Notes: a model not told the origin generated them from the sequence alone. Counted from the stretch's first letter, positions 15,633 through 25,164 are shown. The stretch: DNA of 64,000 nt from Nisaea nitritireducens (GCF_014904795.1 NZ_JACZFS010000019.1:1-64000), one strand, 5' to 3'. Numbers and translations are program-made.

Positions 15633-16607
15633 TCAGGCAGCCAGAAGACGGGCCCGATCATGCGGTCGGTCGAAATCGAGCACCGGTCCCTTCGGCACGA
15701 TGCCCTTGGGATTGAGGCTCTTATGACTGCCGAAATAATGCTGCTTGATGTGCCGCAGATTCACTGTTTCAGCCACGCCATCGATCTGGAACAATTCCCG
15801 CAAATAATTGGAAAGGTTCGGAAAATCGGAGATCATCTGGCGATTGCACTTGAAATGGGTGAAATAGACCGCGTCGAATCTGACAAGCGTTACGAAGAGC
15901 CGCCAATCCGCTTCCGTAATCCGGTCTCCGACCAGATACCGGTTCCGGCCCAGCATTTCCTCTAGCGTATCGAGGCGGGCAAACAATGCATCGTAAGCGT
16001 CCTCGTAGGCATCCTGGGTCCCGGCAAATCCGTTCCGGTAGACCCCGTTATTGACGTCACTATAGACGCCTTCGTTCACGGCATCGATTTCCGCCCGAAG
16101 ACCTTCCGGATAAAGATCCAGAGCAGCATCCACACCGTCTAATCCGTTAAAGGCGCTGTTGAGCATGCGTAGGATCTCGGAGGATTCGTTAGAAACGATC
16201 GTGCCTTCCTTCTTGTCCCAGAGTACCGGCACGGTGACGCGACCCGTATAGGACGGATCCGCCTTTACATAGACCTCACGCAGGAACCTGGCGCCATTGA
16301 CCGGATCTTTAGAGCCGTCCGGATCGTCCCCGAAGAACCAGCCATCCTCGCCCATATGCGGATCGACGACGGAGATACCGATATGCGGCACCAGCCCCTT
16401 CAGGGATCGGGCGATCAATGTGCGATGCGCCCATGGGCAGGCATATGACACATAGAGGTGATATCGTCCGGACTCTGGAGCGAAGCGCGCGTCGAGCGTA
16501 TCTTCAACGGCATTGCGGAAGGCCGACTCCTTCCGCTGGAAGCGGCCGTTTTTCGTTTTCGCGCTCACATCGTCCGGCTGCCATTCGCCATCCACCAGCA
16601 TACCCAT
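15633..16607 (-). CDS. xi-class glutathione S-transferase (glutathionyl-hydroquinone reductase)
   Basis: A 324-aa cytoplasmic enzyme of the YqjG/ECM4 family, which reduces glutathionyl-hydroquinones with glutathione. The active-site motif CPWAHR is present in the segment HLYVSYACPWAHRTL, with the family's N-terminal MLVDGEWQPDD and the conserved GRYHLYVSY lead. The Tyr-rich C-terminal helical domain (about 170-310: YLVGDRITEADWRLFVTLVRFD) is intact. Length is normal. Stands alone, divergent from the dioxygenase gene. Confidence 0.93.
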   Translation of the reverse strand: MGMLVDGEWQPDDVSAKTKNGRFQRKESAFRNAVEDTLDARFAPESGRYHLYVSYACPWAHRTLIARSLKGLVPHIGISVVDPHMGEDGWFFGDDPDGSKDPVNGARFLREVYVKADPSYTGRVTVPVLWDKKEGTIVSNESSEILRMLNSAFNGLDGVDAALDLYPEGLRAEIDAVNEGVYSDVNNGVYRNGFAGTQDAYEDAYDALFARLDTLEEMLGRNRYLVGDRITEADWRLFVTLVRFDAVYFTHFKCNRQMISDFPNLSNYLRELFQIDGVAETVNLRHIKQHYFGSHKSLNPKGIVPKGPVLDFDRPHDRARLLAA

Positions 16608-16736
16608 GCCCGGTTCTCCCGCTCTGATTTCTATCTTTGAGATCTGGCGGCTGCAGCCATCACATCAAGGCTCGTATTTGGAAACGGTCCTGTTACCATG
16701 CTGGCCAATTACCATGCGGGAAGGGAAATTGGGGCC

Positions 16737-17408
16737 ATGGTTGCGGTCATACGCGGGCTATTGAACAAAGATCAGGTGAAAACCATCGCGGCGAAGCTGT
16801 TTTCGGCGCAATTCATCGATGGAAGCTCGAGCGGCGGTCCGCTCGGCAAGGACATCAAGAAAAACACGCAGGTTCCGCCGAACAGCCCCGAGTACCGCGA
16901 AATGGCGGAACTGGTGATGGGCGCGATGAAAGCCAACGAGACGGTTGCCATCAAGGCCCTGCCCCGGCGCATCCTGTCGCCGATTTTTGCCTCCTACACC
17001 ACCGGCAACAAATATGGCGAGCATATCGACGCCGCGCTGATGGGTCCCTATCCCGGCATGCGTACGGACCTCTCGATCACCATTTTCCTGAATAAACCGG
17101 ATGCCTATAAAGGTGGCGAGCTGGTGCTCAGCACCGATTTCGGCGAACAGGTCTACAAGGAAGAGCCTGGCGACGCAGTGCTCTACCCGACACATTATCT
17201 GCATCATGTGAACCCGGTAACGTCCGGGCGCCGCCTCGCCATCGTCACCTGGATGGAAAGCATGGTGCCCGACCCGTTGAAACGGGAAGTGATCGGCGAC
17301 CTTGCTGAAACGCAGGCGATCCTGACAGGCTCAGACGTGGACAAGCGTGCCGTACTGATGCTCGAGAAAGGCCGGCTCAACCTGCTCCGCATGTGGGCGC
17401 AGCCTTGA
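16737..17408 (+). CDS. Fe(II)/2-oxoglutarate dioxygenase, PiuC/YbiX family
   Basis: A PKHD-type hydroxylase of 223 aa from the ATG at 16737, which aligns the N-terminus (MVAVIRGLLNKDQ) with the usual family start; an ATG at 16698 would add 13 residues. The iron-binding HxD...H is visible as HIDAALM and YLHHVNPV, and the 2-oxoglutarate Arg is in TSGRRLAIVTW. PiuC homologues are linked to siderophore/iron uptake, but no TonB receptor gene is adjacent here. Substrate unknown. Confidence 0.9.
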   Translation: MVAVIRGLLNKDQVKTIAAKLFSAQFIDGSSSGGPLGKDIKKNTQVPPNSPEYREMAELVMGAMKANETVAIKALPRRILSPIFASYTTGNKYGEHIDAALMGPYPGMRTDLSITIFLNKPDAYKGGELVLSTDFGEQVYKEEPGDAVLYPTHYLHHVNPVTSGRRLAIVTWMESMVPDPLKREVIGDLAETQAILTGSDVDKRAVLMLEKGRLNLLRMWAQP

Positions 17409-17421
17409 GCCCGCCGAAATA

Positions 17422-18009
17422 CTAGATGAAATGTCTCGCGAGTCCGGCCGGCAACATGCCGCGCCGGGCGAGCGCATCGGCTTTCAGCAACATGGTCTGG
17501 GCAATTGCATCCACGATCTCTCCGCTGAGCGCCATTTCGACCGCCTCGCGCACCGGCAAGCAACGCACTTCAAGCCGCTCGCACGCTTCAGGCTCCGCCA
17601 TGCCTTCTTCAAGATCCCAGGCGATGAAACCGATTGCCTGCTCGTCTGTGATGGAGTTCGAGAGATCCATCCGCAGAAGTTCCTGCCAACCACCAGCTTT
17701 CAGGCCGGTTTCCTCCAGCAGCTCACGTTCGGCGGAGCCTTGCGGGTCTTCGAAGGAGCCACCGCCTTCCGGCAGCTCCCAGCTATAATAGTCGCGTGGA
17801 AAACGCTGCTGGCCGACAAGCCAGGTCATTCCCTCGCCATCCACCGGCAGGATGCCGACCGCCAGCCCCTTTACCCGGACGACCCCATAGAGGCCCGGGT
17901 TGCCGTTCGGGTCGGTCACATCATGTTCGACAACGCGGATCCACGGATTGTCATACATTTCCCGTGTATCGAGCACCTGCCAGGTAGCCCGGTCCTGCCG
18001 TTCCGTCAT
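17422..18009 (-). CDS. NUDIX hydrolase, ADP-sugar pyrophosphatase-like
   Basis: A 195-aa NUDIX enzyme with the catalytic box GGGSFEDPQGSAERELLEETGLKAGGW at about residues 81-107 (pattern GX5EX7REUXEEXGU, with one extra residue between the Gly and first Glu positions typical of ADP-ribose pyrophosphatases of this group). N-terminal TREMYDNPWIRVVEHDV fits the NudF-like family. Hydrolyses nucleoside diphosphate sugars or similar; exact substrate untested. Convergent with the dioxygenase gene 13 nt away. Confidence 0.88.
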   Translation of the reverse strand: MTERQDRATWQVLDTREMYDNPWIRVVEHDVTDPNGNPGLYGVVRVKGLAVGILPVDGEGMTWLVGQQRFPRDYYSWELPEGGGSFEDPQGSAERELLEETGLKAGGWQELLRMDLSNSITDEQAIGFIAWDLEEGMAEPEACERLEVRCLPVREAVEMALSGEIVDAIAQTMLLKADALARRGMLPAGLARHFI

Positions 18010-18081
18010 CGCCGTTCGCTCCCATTTTCACGCGAGCAAACCCTATGCGAGCAGGGACAGGAACAAAAGAGCGATAACCGG

Positions 18082-19938
18082 TCAGGCACGCTCCGGATCA
18101 GCCAATGGGCGAACAGCCGGAGCTGCACGGAGGATAGGCGCAGGCTGGGGCATGCTGATCCGCACGTCCCGCAGCACTTCCGGGACCAGACTTTCCTCGG
18201 GAATGGCGCATAGCCCGAACCGGCGGAAAAAGCGGCCAAGCATCGGCATCGCGGTGACGACCGCAAACGGCACGGACAGTAACAGACCGGCAATCACAGG
18301 CGTCGCCCATGGCAGGATGTGTGGCGCGACCACTGAAAGCACCACAAGAAAGGCGGCGCCGAGTACCGTCTGCAGCCAAAGACCGCTCAGCGCTTCACCC
18401 AGCGTCACCCGCCTGTCGTCACGCTCCTGCGCGTCCCAGCGAATCCGCTTGCCGAAGAACAGCCCGAAAACGAAGACGGTCTGCGCCAAAGCGACAACAG
18501 GTGACAGAAGCAGAGAGAAGAGAGTCTCCAGCACGGTTCCGGCGGCAATCCGCAACCCTCCGCCATAAGACCGACGTCCCGCGCGGCGCAATGCGATATC
18601 GAGAATGCCGAACAGTTTCGGCGCAAAAGTCATCCCCATAACAGCGGCGAAGAGCGCCAGACCGAAACCGGGCGCTCCCAGCGCGGGAACGCTCCCACCA
18701 TTGGATGCTGCCGTCAGACACAGATCCGTCAGGCCCAGCCCCATGAAGGCGTACCAGAGCGGCGCGCCGGTATACATCATGATGGCGAGCAGCAATTGCA
18801 GCCGCCCCATCGGCCGGACGCCGCGAATCAGAGAGGGATGCCGGAACAGTTTGAGATATTGCATGTTGCCCTGACACCAGCGCAGATCGCGGGTCAGGAA
18901 ATCCGGCAGCGTCGTCGGGTTCTCCTCGTAACTGCCGTCTTCGAGCGGCAGCACCCGGACTTCATAGCCGCCCCGGCGCATGAACACGGCCTCGACCTGA
19001 TCGTGGCTCAGGATCTCGCCACCGAGCGGGCGTGTTCCCGGCAGGGCTGGAAGCGCGCAGTTCCGGCGGAAGGCTTGCAGCCGCAAAATGGCGTTATGCC
19101 CCCAATAGGGCCCGTCCGGGCCCTGCCACCAGGCGCTGCCCGTCGTATAGGAGCGCATGCCATGACGCATACCGAACTGGAACATGCGGGCGAAGGCACT
19201 GCTGGCAGGCATACCAGTCACCAAAGTCTGCAGGATGCCGAGCGCGGGGTTGTGCTGCATAAGCCGAACCAAGCGCAGGATTGCCGGACCGGACATCACG
19301 CTGTCCGCATCCAGAACGATCATGAAATCGAAGCCGTCGCCCCAGCGCGTGCAAAAATCCTCGATATTGCCGACTTTCTGACGGATGTTATCCGTCCGGC
19401 GACGGTAATGCAGCCGGTCCGGGCGCTCGTTTCCGTCCCGCCACGCTTCGAACAGGCTCTGCTCGCGCAATGCGATGTCCGGATCGGTCGTATCGCTCAA
19501 AAGGAATACATCGAAGGTATCGGAGAGGCCGGTCGCATCCAGACTGTCAATCACGGCTTTCAGATTGCCGACGACCAGATCGGGGCTTTCATTATGAACC
19601 GGCATAACGATTGCCGTGCGGCCGCCGATCGCGGACGTCTCGTCCTCCAGACCGGAAAGGCCGGTCACAGACCGTAGCCAGTCACGCTTGAAATGCAGCA
19701 GGGAGAACCCGATCACCGCATTCCAGAAGCCGATCACCATCCAGGGCGTGTTCAGGGCAAAGACCGTGATCATGGCAATTTCAATGGCCCGCAGGCCGTC
19801 CGCCGCGAACACGTAAGTGAGCGCTGACACCAGGGCAAGAATGGTGCTTGAAACCAGCCCCAAAAATAGGATACGCCGCGCTGTCATCCTCCGGCTCGTG
19901 ACCGAGAGTCCTGCCCCCATGCGGTGTCCTGTATCCAT
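18082..19938 (-). CDS. opgH: glucans biosynthesis glucosyltransferase
   Basis: Inner-membrane GT2 glucosyltransferase that builds and exports the backbone of osmoregulated periplasmic glucans. The 618-aa form starting at the ATG at 19938 (upstream codons open with TTG) has two N-terminal and about six C-terminal membrane segments. The catalytic core (about 110-370) shows MPVHNESPD, a DADSVMSG metal-binding motif, DQVEAVFMRRGGY and the product-binding RWCQGNMQ. It is shorter than E. coli OpgH (847 aa) but within the alphaproteobacterial range. Divergent from opgC; no opgG is in the window. Confidence 0.93.
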   Translation of the reverse strand: MDTGHRMGAGLSVTSRRMTARRILFLGLVSSTILALVSALTYVFAADGLRAIEIAMITVFALNTPWMVIGFWNAVIGFSLLHFKRDWLRSVTGLSGLEDETSAIGGRTAIVMPVHNESPDLVVGNLKAVIDSLDATGLSDTFDVFLLSDTTDPDIALREQSLFEAWRDGNERPDRLHYRRRTDNIRQKVGNIEDFCTRWGDGFDFMIVLDADSVMSGPAILRLVRLMQHNPALGILQTLVTGMPASSAFARMFQFGMRHGMRSYTTGSAWWQGPDGPYWGHNAILRLQAFRRNCALPALPGTRPLGGEILSHDQVEAVFMRRGGYEVRVLPLEDGSYEENPTTLPDFLTRDLRWCQGNMQYLKLFRHPSLIRGVRPMGRLQLLLAIMMYTGAPLWYAFMGLGLTDLCLTAASNGGSVPALGAPGFGLALFAAVMGMTFAPKLFGILDIALRRAGRRSYGGGLRIAAGTVLETLFSLLLSPVVALAQTVFVFGLFFGKRIRWDAQERDDRRVTLGEALSGLWLQTVLGAAFLVVLSVVAPHILPWATPVIAGLLLSVPFAVVTAMPMLGRFFRRFGLCAIPEESLVPEVLRDVRISMPQPAPILRAAPAVRPLADPERA

Positions 19939-20248
19939 AGCCCCTAGCCCCATCGGCCTGCTGCCACTCAACGCGAGCTCAACGACGGCCGTGCCGCTGC
20001 CCGTGCATTACCACCTGATCCATTGGACCAGGACGATGTCTTTTTTATGATTGCGGAAGAAAGGACATCGTTCTTTTGCCCGCCGCAACATTTCAGACAT
20101 TTGATCCGGAGATGCCTCCGCGTCAGCAAAACAAGCTTCACAAAGACGCGAGACCAAATTGACTGGAGTTCCGCGGCGTTCCACCGCTTATTACCTCTAT
20201 GGCACGATGATAACGGTATGCGGTTTTCGCTGCCGGTGAGTGGAGACC
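19939..20248. promoter_or_regulatory. divergent opgH/opgC control region with two palindromes
   Basis: This 310-nt gap must hold both promoters. It contains a near-perfect 19-bp palindrome, CCTGATCCATTGGACCAGG (20014-20032). Directly after it lies an inverted repeat ACGATGTC (20033-20040)/GACATCGT (20064-20071) whose arms extend through T-rich and A-rich flanks. I could not place -35/-10 boxes. These could be operator sites or a small structured transcript. Confidence 0.45.
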
Positions 20249-21451
20249 ATGACAGATCAACCGACCAAAACACGGCGGCAACGCGACCCGAGGCTCGATT
20301 TCTTTCGCGGAGTCGCGATGCTGATCATCTTCGTGGCTCACATCCCGCAGAATCACTGGTCGAACTTCATTCCGGCGCGCTTCGGGTTTTCCGATGCGGC
20401 CGAAATGTTCGTCTTCTGCTCCGGCTTCGCCGCGGCCATTGCCTTTGGCGGCACTTTCATCAAGGCCGGGTTCTGGCACGGAACCGGCCGCGTGCTTTAC
20501 CGGATATGGCAGCTTTATACGGCTCACATCCTTATCTTTTTCCTGATCGCCGGGCTCATGCTTGCGGGGAATGCGACCTTCGCCGAGCCGGATTATGTCG
20601 GCCGGCTGAACCTGCATTTCTTCTTCAATGAGACACCGAAAGCCCTGCTCGGCCTGCTGACGCTGACCTATGTGCCCAACTATTTCGACATCATGCCGAT
20701 GTATATGGGTGCCTTGCTGATGATCCCGGTCTTCATGGCTTTGGCGCGGGTCGATCCCCGGCTGGCCATTGTCTTCTCCGTCAGCGTCTACTGCCTGAAC
20801 TGGATCTATGACGGCGGCCTGCCTGCCCATCCGGATCACGCGCACATCGAATGGTTCTTCAATCCGTTCGGCTGGCAACTGGTATTCTTCACCGGTTTCG
20901 CCATCTCGCGCGGCTGGCTCACCCCGCCGCCTTTCACCCGCACCCTGATGGCGGCCTGCACGATCTTTGTCGTGGCCGCCGCGCCGGTTTCCCACTGGTG
21001 GTTCTTCGTCGGCTATCAGGACAGCCTGCCGTTCCTCGCCGAATGGCGAGAGCTGACCTTGCCGTGGCGAGCCAAGACCGATTACGGCATCCTCCGCTTC
21101 ATCCACTTCCTGGCGCTGGCCTATATCGTGGTCAACCTGGTGCGTGGCCGCGAACACCTGCTGCTGCACAAAGCCTTCCACCCGGTCCGTACGGTCGGTC
21201 AGCAGGCACTTCCGGTCTTCCTGCTGAACATGTGGCTGGCTCAGTTCGGCGGCATGGTGCTGGACCAGCTCGGCCGCAGTCAGGCGACCTGGGCGCTGGT
21301 GAACCTCAGCGGTCTCGCCATCGTGGTGCTGTTCGCCTATCTGGTCACGGCGATCAAAAAGGAATGGTGGAGGAAGGCAATAGAAACCCGCGCCACCAGA
21401 CCGGTGGAGCGAAGCAGCCCGGCAAGCCCGGTCCTCTCCCCGGCAGAATGA
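20249..21451 (+). CDS. opgC: OpgC family glucan-modifying acyltransferase
   Basis: An integral membrane protein of 400 aa with about ten hydrophobic segments and the OpgC signature near the start (RDPRLDFFRGVAMLIIFVAHIP, then GFSDAAEMFVFCSGF). OpgC proteins transfer succinyl groups to periplasmic glucans. The ATG at 20249 has GGAG 5 nt upstream; a GTG at 20240 is in frame. It is divergent from opgH, and its stop overlaps the start of a secreted esterase by 4 nt (ATGA), implying translational coupling. Confidence 0.9.
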   Translation: MTDQPTKTRRQRDPRLDFFRGVAMLIIFVAHIPQNHWSNFIPARFGFSDAAEMFVFCSGFAAAIAFGGTFIKAGFWHGTGRVLYRIWQLYTAHILIFFLIAGLMLAGNATFAEPDYVGRLNLHFFFNETPKALLGLLTLTYVPNYFDIMPMYMGALLMIPVFMALARVDPRLAIVFSVSVYCLNWIYDGGLPAHPDHAHIEWFFNPFGWQLVFFTGFAISRGWLTPPPFTRTLMAACTIFVVAAAPVSHWWFFVGYQDSLPFLAEWRELTLPWRAKTDYGILRFIHFLALAYIVVNLVRGREHLLLHKAFHPVRTVGQQALPVFLLNMWLAQFGGMVLDQLGRSQATWALVNLSGLAIVVLFAYLVTAIKKEWWRKAIETRATRPVERSSPASPVLSPAE

Positions 21452-22320
21452 CGACCCGGCGCTATCTCATTCAGCCAACCGTCGCGCTTGTTGTCTTTCT
21501 TCTGACGGCAGCGAACGCTGGCGCCGAGCTCAGGGAAAGCCTCTCTGTCGAGAGTCCGGCGCTCAGCGGGTCGCTGAAATACTCACTGTTCCTGCCTGAA
21601 GACCGGAGCCCGTCCTTGCCGGTGCTCTATCTGCTGCACGGGCTCGGCGGCCATGAGCGCGACTGGCAGACGCTCGGTCAGATTGAACAAACGGCAACGC
21701 GCCTGATCCGGCAAAAAGCCATTCCGCCCATGGCCATCGTCATGCCGGACGGAGCGAACAGCTGGTATGTGAATTCAAAGAAGCACGGGCTGTATGAAGA
21801 CGCCCTGCTGAAAGACCTGATACCGGAGACCGAACGGATCCATGGTTTTGGCGGCGACCGCTCCCGAAGGGGCATTGCCGGACTCTCGATGGGAGGATAC
21901 GGAGCTTTCAGGCTGGCGTTCAGGCACCCGGATCAATTCGCGATGACAGCCGGTCTGAGCGCCGCGATCTTCCCGGATCTTTCCAGCAGGGATGATGTTT
22001 CCCGTCAGCAGATCGGCTTTTTCAAGGGGGTATTCGGTGAACCGTTCGACATCGTCGAGTTCAACCGGCAGAATTTCTTCGCGGATATCCGGTCATTGAA
22101 AGCAGCCAGCGAGAGACCGGCAATCTGGATCACCGTCGGGGACGATGACGGGTTCGGCCTCTATGAAGGCAATATCGCTCTGTACCAGGCGCTGAAACGG
22201 GCCGACATCCCGGTCGAGTTCCGGATGACAGACGGTAATCACACATGGCGGCTCTGGCGTTACGAAATAGAGAACGTCCTGCGCTATTACGGACGTATTC
22301 TGACCGCCAGGACCGAGTAG
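21448..22320 (+). CDS. secreted putative esterase (PF00756-like)
   Basis: A 290-aa alpha/beta hydrolase with an N-terminal signal peptide (about 1-26, ending near ANAGAE). The domain resembles S-formylglutathione hydrolase/trehalose mycolyltransferase-type esterases: LPVLYLLHGLGGHERDW for the oxyanion region, nucleophile GLSMGGYG (Ser near residue 150), a TVGDDDGF acid and a GNHTWRLWR histidine, so the triad looks complete. It overlaps opgC by 4 nt. A job in trimming or adding acyl groups on periplasmic glucans is inference from this coupling. Confidence 0.87.
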   Translation: MTTRRYLIQPTVALVVFLLTAANAGAELRESLSVESPALSGSLKYSLFLPEDRSPSLPVLYLLHGLGGHERDWQTLGQIEQTATRLIRQKAIPPMAIVMPDGANSWYVNSKKHGLYEDALLKDLIPETERIHGFGGDRSRRGIAGLSMGGYGAFRLAFRHPDQFAMTAGLSAAIFPDLSSRDDVSRQQIGFFKGVFGEPFDIVEFNRQNFFADIRSLKAASERPAIWITVGDDDGFGLYEGNIALYQALKRADIPVEFRMTDGNHTWRLWRYEIENVLRYYGRILTARTE

Positions 22321-22326
22321 CCGTCT

Positions 22327-22506
22327 TTAGTTGGCCTGCATCAGATCCAGATCGAGCAACGCATCATCGTCATCGCTCAGCGACCAGTCGTCGCCCAGGA
22401 CCTCGACCATCTCGCTGCCGTCATTGAACAGAAACGCCGCATCGAAAGCATCGTCGTTGCTGCTCAAACCGTAATCGTCTGCGTGTTTCGGAATGTAACG
22501 CATCAT
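22327..22506 (-). CDS. small acidic hypothetical protein
   Basis: A 59-aa frame starting at tandem ATG codons (22506/22503) with AGGAG just upstream. The sequence has a basic start (MRYIPKHADDYG) and a strongly acidic second half containing a run of four Asp and many Leu. I do not recognise it. The good ribosome binding site and the biased composition argue for a real gene. It is convergent with the esterase, 6 nt away. Confidence 0.55.
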   Translation of the reverse strand: MMRYIPKHADDYGLSSNDDAFDAAFLFNDGSEMVEVLGDDWSLSDDDDALLDLDLMQAN

Positions 22507-22691
22507 CTTCTCCTGCTTTTGACCGTTAGGCGTACGCTTCACTCACTCCCAAACTGATAATTCAGTCACAGCAATTGCCATGCCAGTTTTGGCTTAATTT
22601 TAGTGGTGATTACGAGCGGCGCTCTGGTCAGTCGACGCGACCTGCTGCTAGATTTCCCGCGGCCGACGCAAGATCGGCGGGGAGGACTTGG

Positions 22692-24230
22692 ATGAATCAG
22701 GCAGCATTACTGGCGCAGGTCGCGCGGATCCATGGCGATCGACCGGCGATTTCCTATGGGCAGCGGGTCTGCCGGACCTATGCGGAACTCGGCGACCGTG
22801 TGTCCCGCCTTGCCGGCGCCCTGCGGGGTGAGCTCGACCTGATGCCCGGCGACCGGGTTGCGCTGGCGATGAAGAACGATCCGCTCTATCTGGAAATTCT
22901 CTATGCCATCTGGCATGCCGGGCTCGCCGCTGTGCCGATCAATGCCAAGCTGCATCCGAAGGAATTTGCCTTCATCCTCTATAACAGCGGCGCCAAGGCC
23001 TGTTTCGCGACGCCGGACGTCGCCGGGACGCTGGCTGACGTGAAGGCGGAAGCCCCTGACCTTGAGCACCTGATTGCCATCGATGATCCTGATTTCGAGG
23101 ACTTGTTTGCGGCACCACCGGTCCCAGCCGCGACTGTCGACCCGGACGGGCTCTGCTGGCTGTTTTACACCTCCGGCACCACCGGTCGGCCGAAAGGCGC
23201 GATGATCACCCATCGCAGCCTGATGTTCGCCACCACGAACTATCTTGCCGACGTAGACCAGATCAGCGAGCAGGACTGCATGATCCACGCGGCGCCGATG
23301 AGCCACGGGTCCGGCCTCTACGCCATGCCGCATGTGGCACGCGGCGCGAACAACGTGGTGCCGCAGAGTGGCGGCTACGATGTCGAGGAATGCCTGGAGC
23401 TGATCCGGCACTGGCCCGGCGTCAGCTTCTTCTTCGCGCCGACCATGGTCAGCCGCCTGCTGAACCATCCGGGCACGGCCACCGCCGACCTCGCGAACCT
23501 TAAGACCGTCGTCTATGGCGGCGGACCTATGTATCTGGAGGATACGCTGAAGGCGCTGGAGATACTCGGCCCGAAGCTGACGCAGATCTACGGCCTCGGC
23601 GAAGCGCCGATGACCATCACCGGCCTGCCGAAATCCGCCTATCTGGACAGGGATCACCCGCGCTATCTCGCCCGCCTCGCTTCCGCCGGCTTTGCCCGCA
23701 CCGGTGTCGAGGTCCGGGTGGTGGACGCGGACGGCAAGGAGGTGCCATACGGCGAGACTGGAGAGATCATCTGCCGGGGCGATATCGTCATGGGAGGCTA
23801 CTGGCTCAACCCGGATGCGACGGCGAACACGCTGCGGGACGGCTGGCTCTGGACCGGCGATCTCGGCGCCATGGACGCAGACGGTTACGTCACCCTGAAA
23901 GACCGCTCCAAGGACATGATCATCTCAGGCGGCACGAACATCTATCCGCGCGAAATCGAGGAAGTGCTGCTGCGCCATCCGGATGTCTATGAATGCGCCG
24001 TGGTCGGCCGCCCGCATGCGGATTGGGGTGAGGAAGTCGTCGCTTTTGTCGTGCCCCAACCGGGACAGGAAATCGACACGGCCGAGCTGGACAAGCTTTG
24101 CCTCGACAATATCGCCCGCTTCAAGCGGCCGAAGGAGTACCGGCTGGTCACCGCCCTGACGAAGAACAATTACGGCAAAATCCTGAAGACAGAGCTTCGC
24201 GACTTGCTGGCGGCGGAAGCAGAAGGCTAA
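22692..24230 (+). CDS. AMP-dependent acyl-CoA synthetase/ligase
   Basis: ANL-family ligase of 512 aa that activates a carboxylic acid with ATP and CoA. Motifs: P-loop-like FYTSGTTGRPKGAM (about 167-180), aromatic/A5 region QIYGLGEAPM, the hinge TGDLGAMDADGYVTLKDRSKDMI, and the catalytic lysine in KNNYGKILKTELRD near the C-terminus. ATG at 22692 follows GGAGGACTTGG. The A5 motif YGLGE rather than YGMTE is common in acyl-CoA ligases of unassigned substrate. It precedes an amidinotransferase-fold gene by 40 nt, so the two may be co-transcribed. Confidence 0.92.
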   Translation: MNQAALLAQVARIHGDRPAISYGQRVCRTYAELGDRVSRLAGALRGELDLMPGDRVALAMKNDPLYLEILYAIWHAGLAAVPINAKLHPKEFAFILYNSGAKACFATPDVAGTLADVKAEAPDLEHLIAIDDPDFEDLFAAPPVPAATVDPDGLCWLFYTSGTTGRPKGAMITHRSLMFATTNYLADVDQISEQDCMIHAAPMSHGSGLYAMPHVARGANNVVPQSGGYDVEECLELIRHWPGVSFFFAPTMVSRLLNHPGTATADLANLKTVVYGGGPMYLEDTLKALEILGPKLTQIYGLGEAPMTITGLPKSAYLDRDHPRYLARLASAGFARTGVEVRVVDADGKEVPYGETGEIICRGDIVMGGYWLNPDATANTLRDGWLWTGDLGAMDADGYVTLKDRSKDMIISGGTNIYPREIEEVLLRHPDVYECAVVGRPHADWGEEVVAFVVPQPGQEIDTAELDKLCLDNIARFKRPKEYRLVTALTKNNYGKILKTELRDLLAAEAEG

Positions 24231-24270
24231 GCTGCCTTCTCCTTTCTCGACCTTCTTTCCGGATATTCAG

Positions 24271-25164
24271 ATGACTTCTGGCTCGAACGCCTTTGCCGTT
24301 GCTTCCGAGTATGGCGTCCTCAAGGACGTCTATCTCTGCCGCCCCGATAATTTCCAGTGGTCCGACGTTGCCAAGGAAGACACCACCGCCAATGCCGTGG
24401 TCCGGGCGACCCTGCGCGACGGCGTTCCGTTCGACAAGGCGGCCGCCCTCTCCGGCTATCAGGAATTTATCGCCGCCTATGAAGGCGCCGGTGTCACTTG
24501 CCATTTCGTCGATACCGATCCGACTTTGAGCTACCAGATCTATACCCGCGATCCGTCCGTGATGACGCCGTGGGGCGTGTTCCTCGGCCAGATGTACCGC
24601 CAGCAGCGCCGGGGCGAAATCGCCACCACCTACCGGTTCTACGAAAAGCTCGGCATCCCGGTCTGGAACTGGGCGACAGCAGGACCAATCGAGGGCGGCG
24701 ATATCCACCTGATCAAGCCGGGCGTTGCGGTCATCGGCTATACCGGCCAGCGCACCTGCGAGCCGGCGGCAAAACAGCTTCAGGCCTGGCTTCAGGCCGA
24801 GGGCTGGGAATGCCGCATCCAGAAATTCGCCGAACATTTCCTGCATCTCGACCTGCTCTACGCCACGGTGAACGACCGCCTCGCCCTGATGTGCCTTGAG
24901 GTGCTGCCGGATGATTTCGTCGAATGGCTGGCCGGACACGGCATCAAGCCGGTGCCGGTGACCTACAAGGAGGCGATGCTGCTGCAATGCAACTGCATGT
25001 CTCTCGGCAATGACCGGGTGATTTCCTCGAAGAGCGCCACGCGCGTGAACGAGGCCCTGCGCGCGGAAGGCATCACCGTGCTCGACCCTGATTTGTCGAT
25101 GTTTACCCAGGCAGGCGGCGGGCCTCGGTGCCTGTCTATGTCGCTGCTGCGGGAAGCTGTTTAA
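24271..25164 (+). CDS. amidinotransferase/dimethylarginine dimethylaminohydrolase-fold enzyme
   Basis: A 297-aa protein of the guanidino-group-modifying superfamily. The catalytic His is in HFLHLDLLY and the nucleophilic Cys in GGGPRCLSM near the C-terminus; the acidic TRDPSVMTPWGVFLGQM and EGGDI segments match substrate-binding positions. Such enzymes hydrolyse dimethylarginine or arginine or transfer amidino groups. Its position after an acyl-CoA ligase and, 5 kb later, a ureohydrolase hints at guanidino compound catabolism. That link is inference. Its stop overlaps the convergent VOC gene by 4 nt. Confidence 0.87.
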   Translation: MTSGSNAFAVASEYGVLKDVYLCRPDNFQWSDVAKEDTTANAVVRATLRDGVPFDKAAALSGYQEFIAAYEGAGVTCHFVDTDPTLSYQIYTRDPSVMTPWGVFLGQMYRQQRRGEIATTYRFYEKLGIPVWNWATAGPIEGGDIHLIKPGVAVIGYTGQRTCEPAAKQLQAWLQAEGWECRIQKFAEHFLHLDLLYATVNDRLALMCLEVLPDDFVEWLAGHGIKPVPVTYKEAMLLQCNCMSLGNDRVISSKSATRVNEALRAEGITVLDPDLSMFTQAGGGPRCLSMSLLREAV

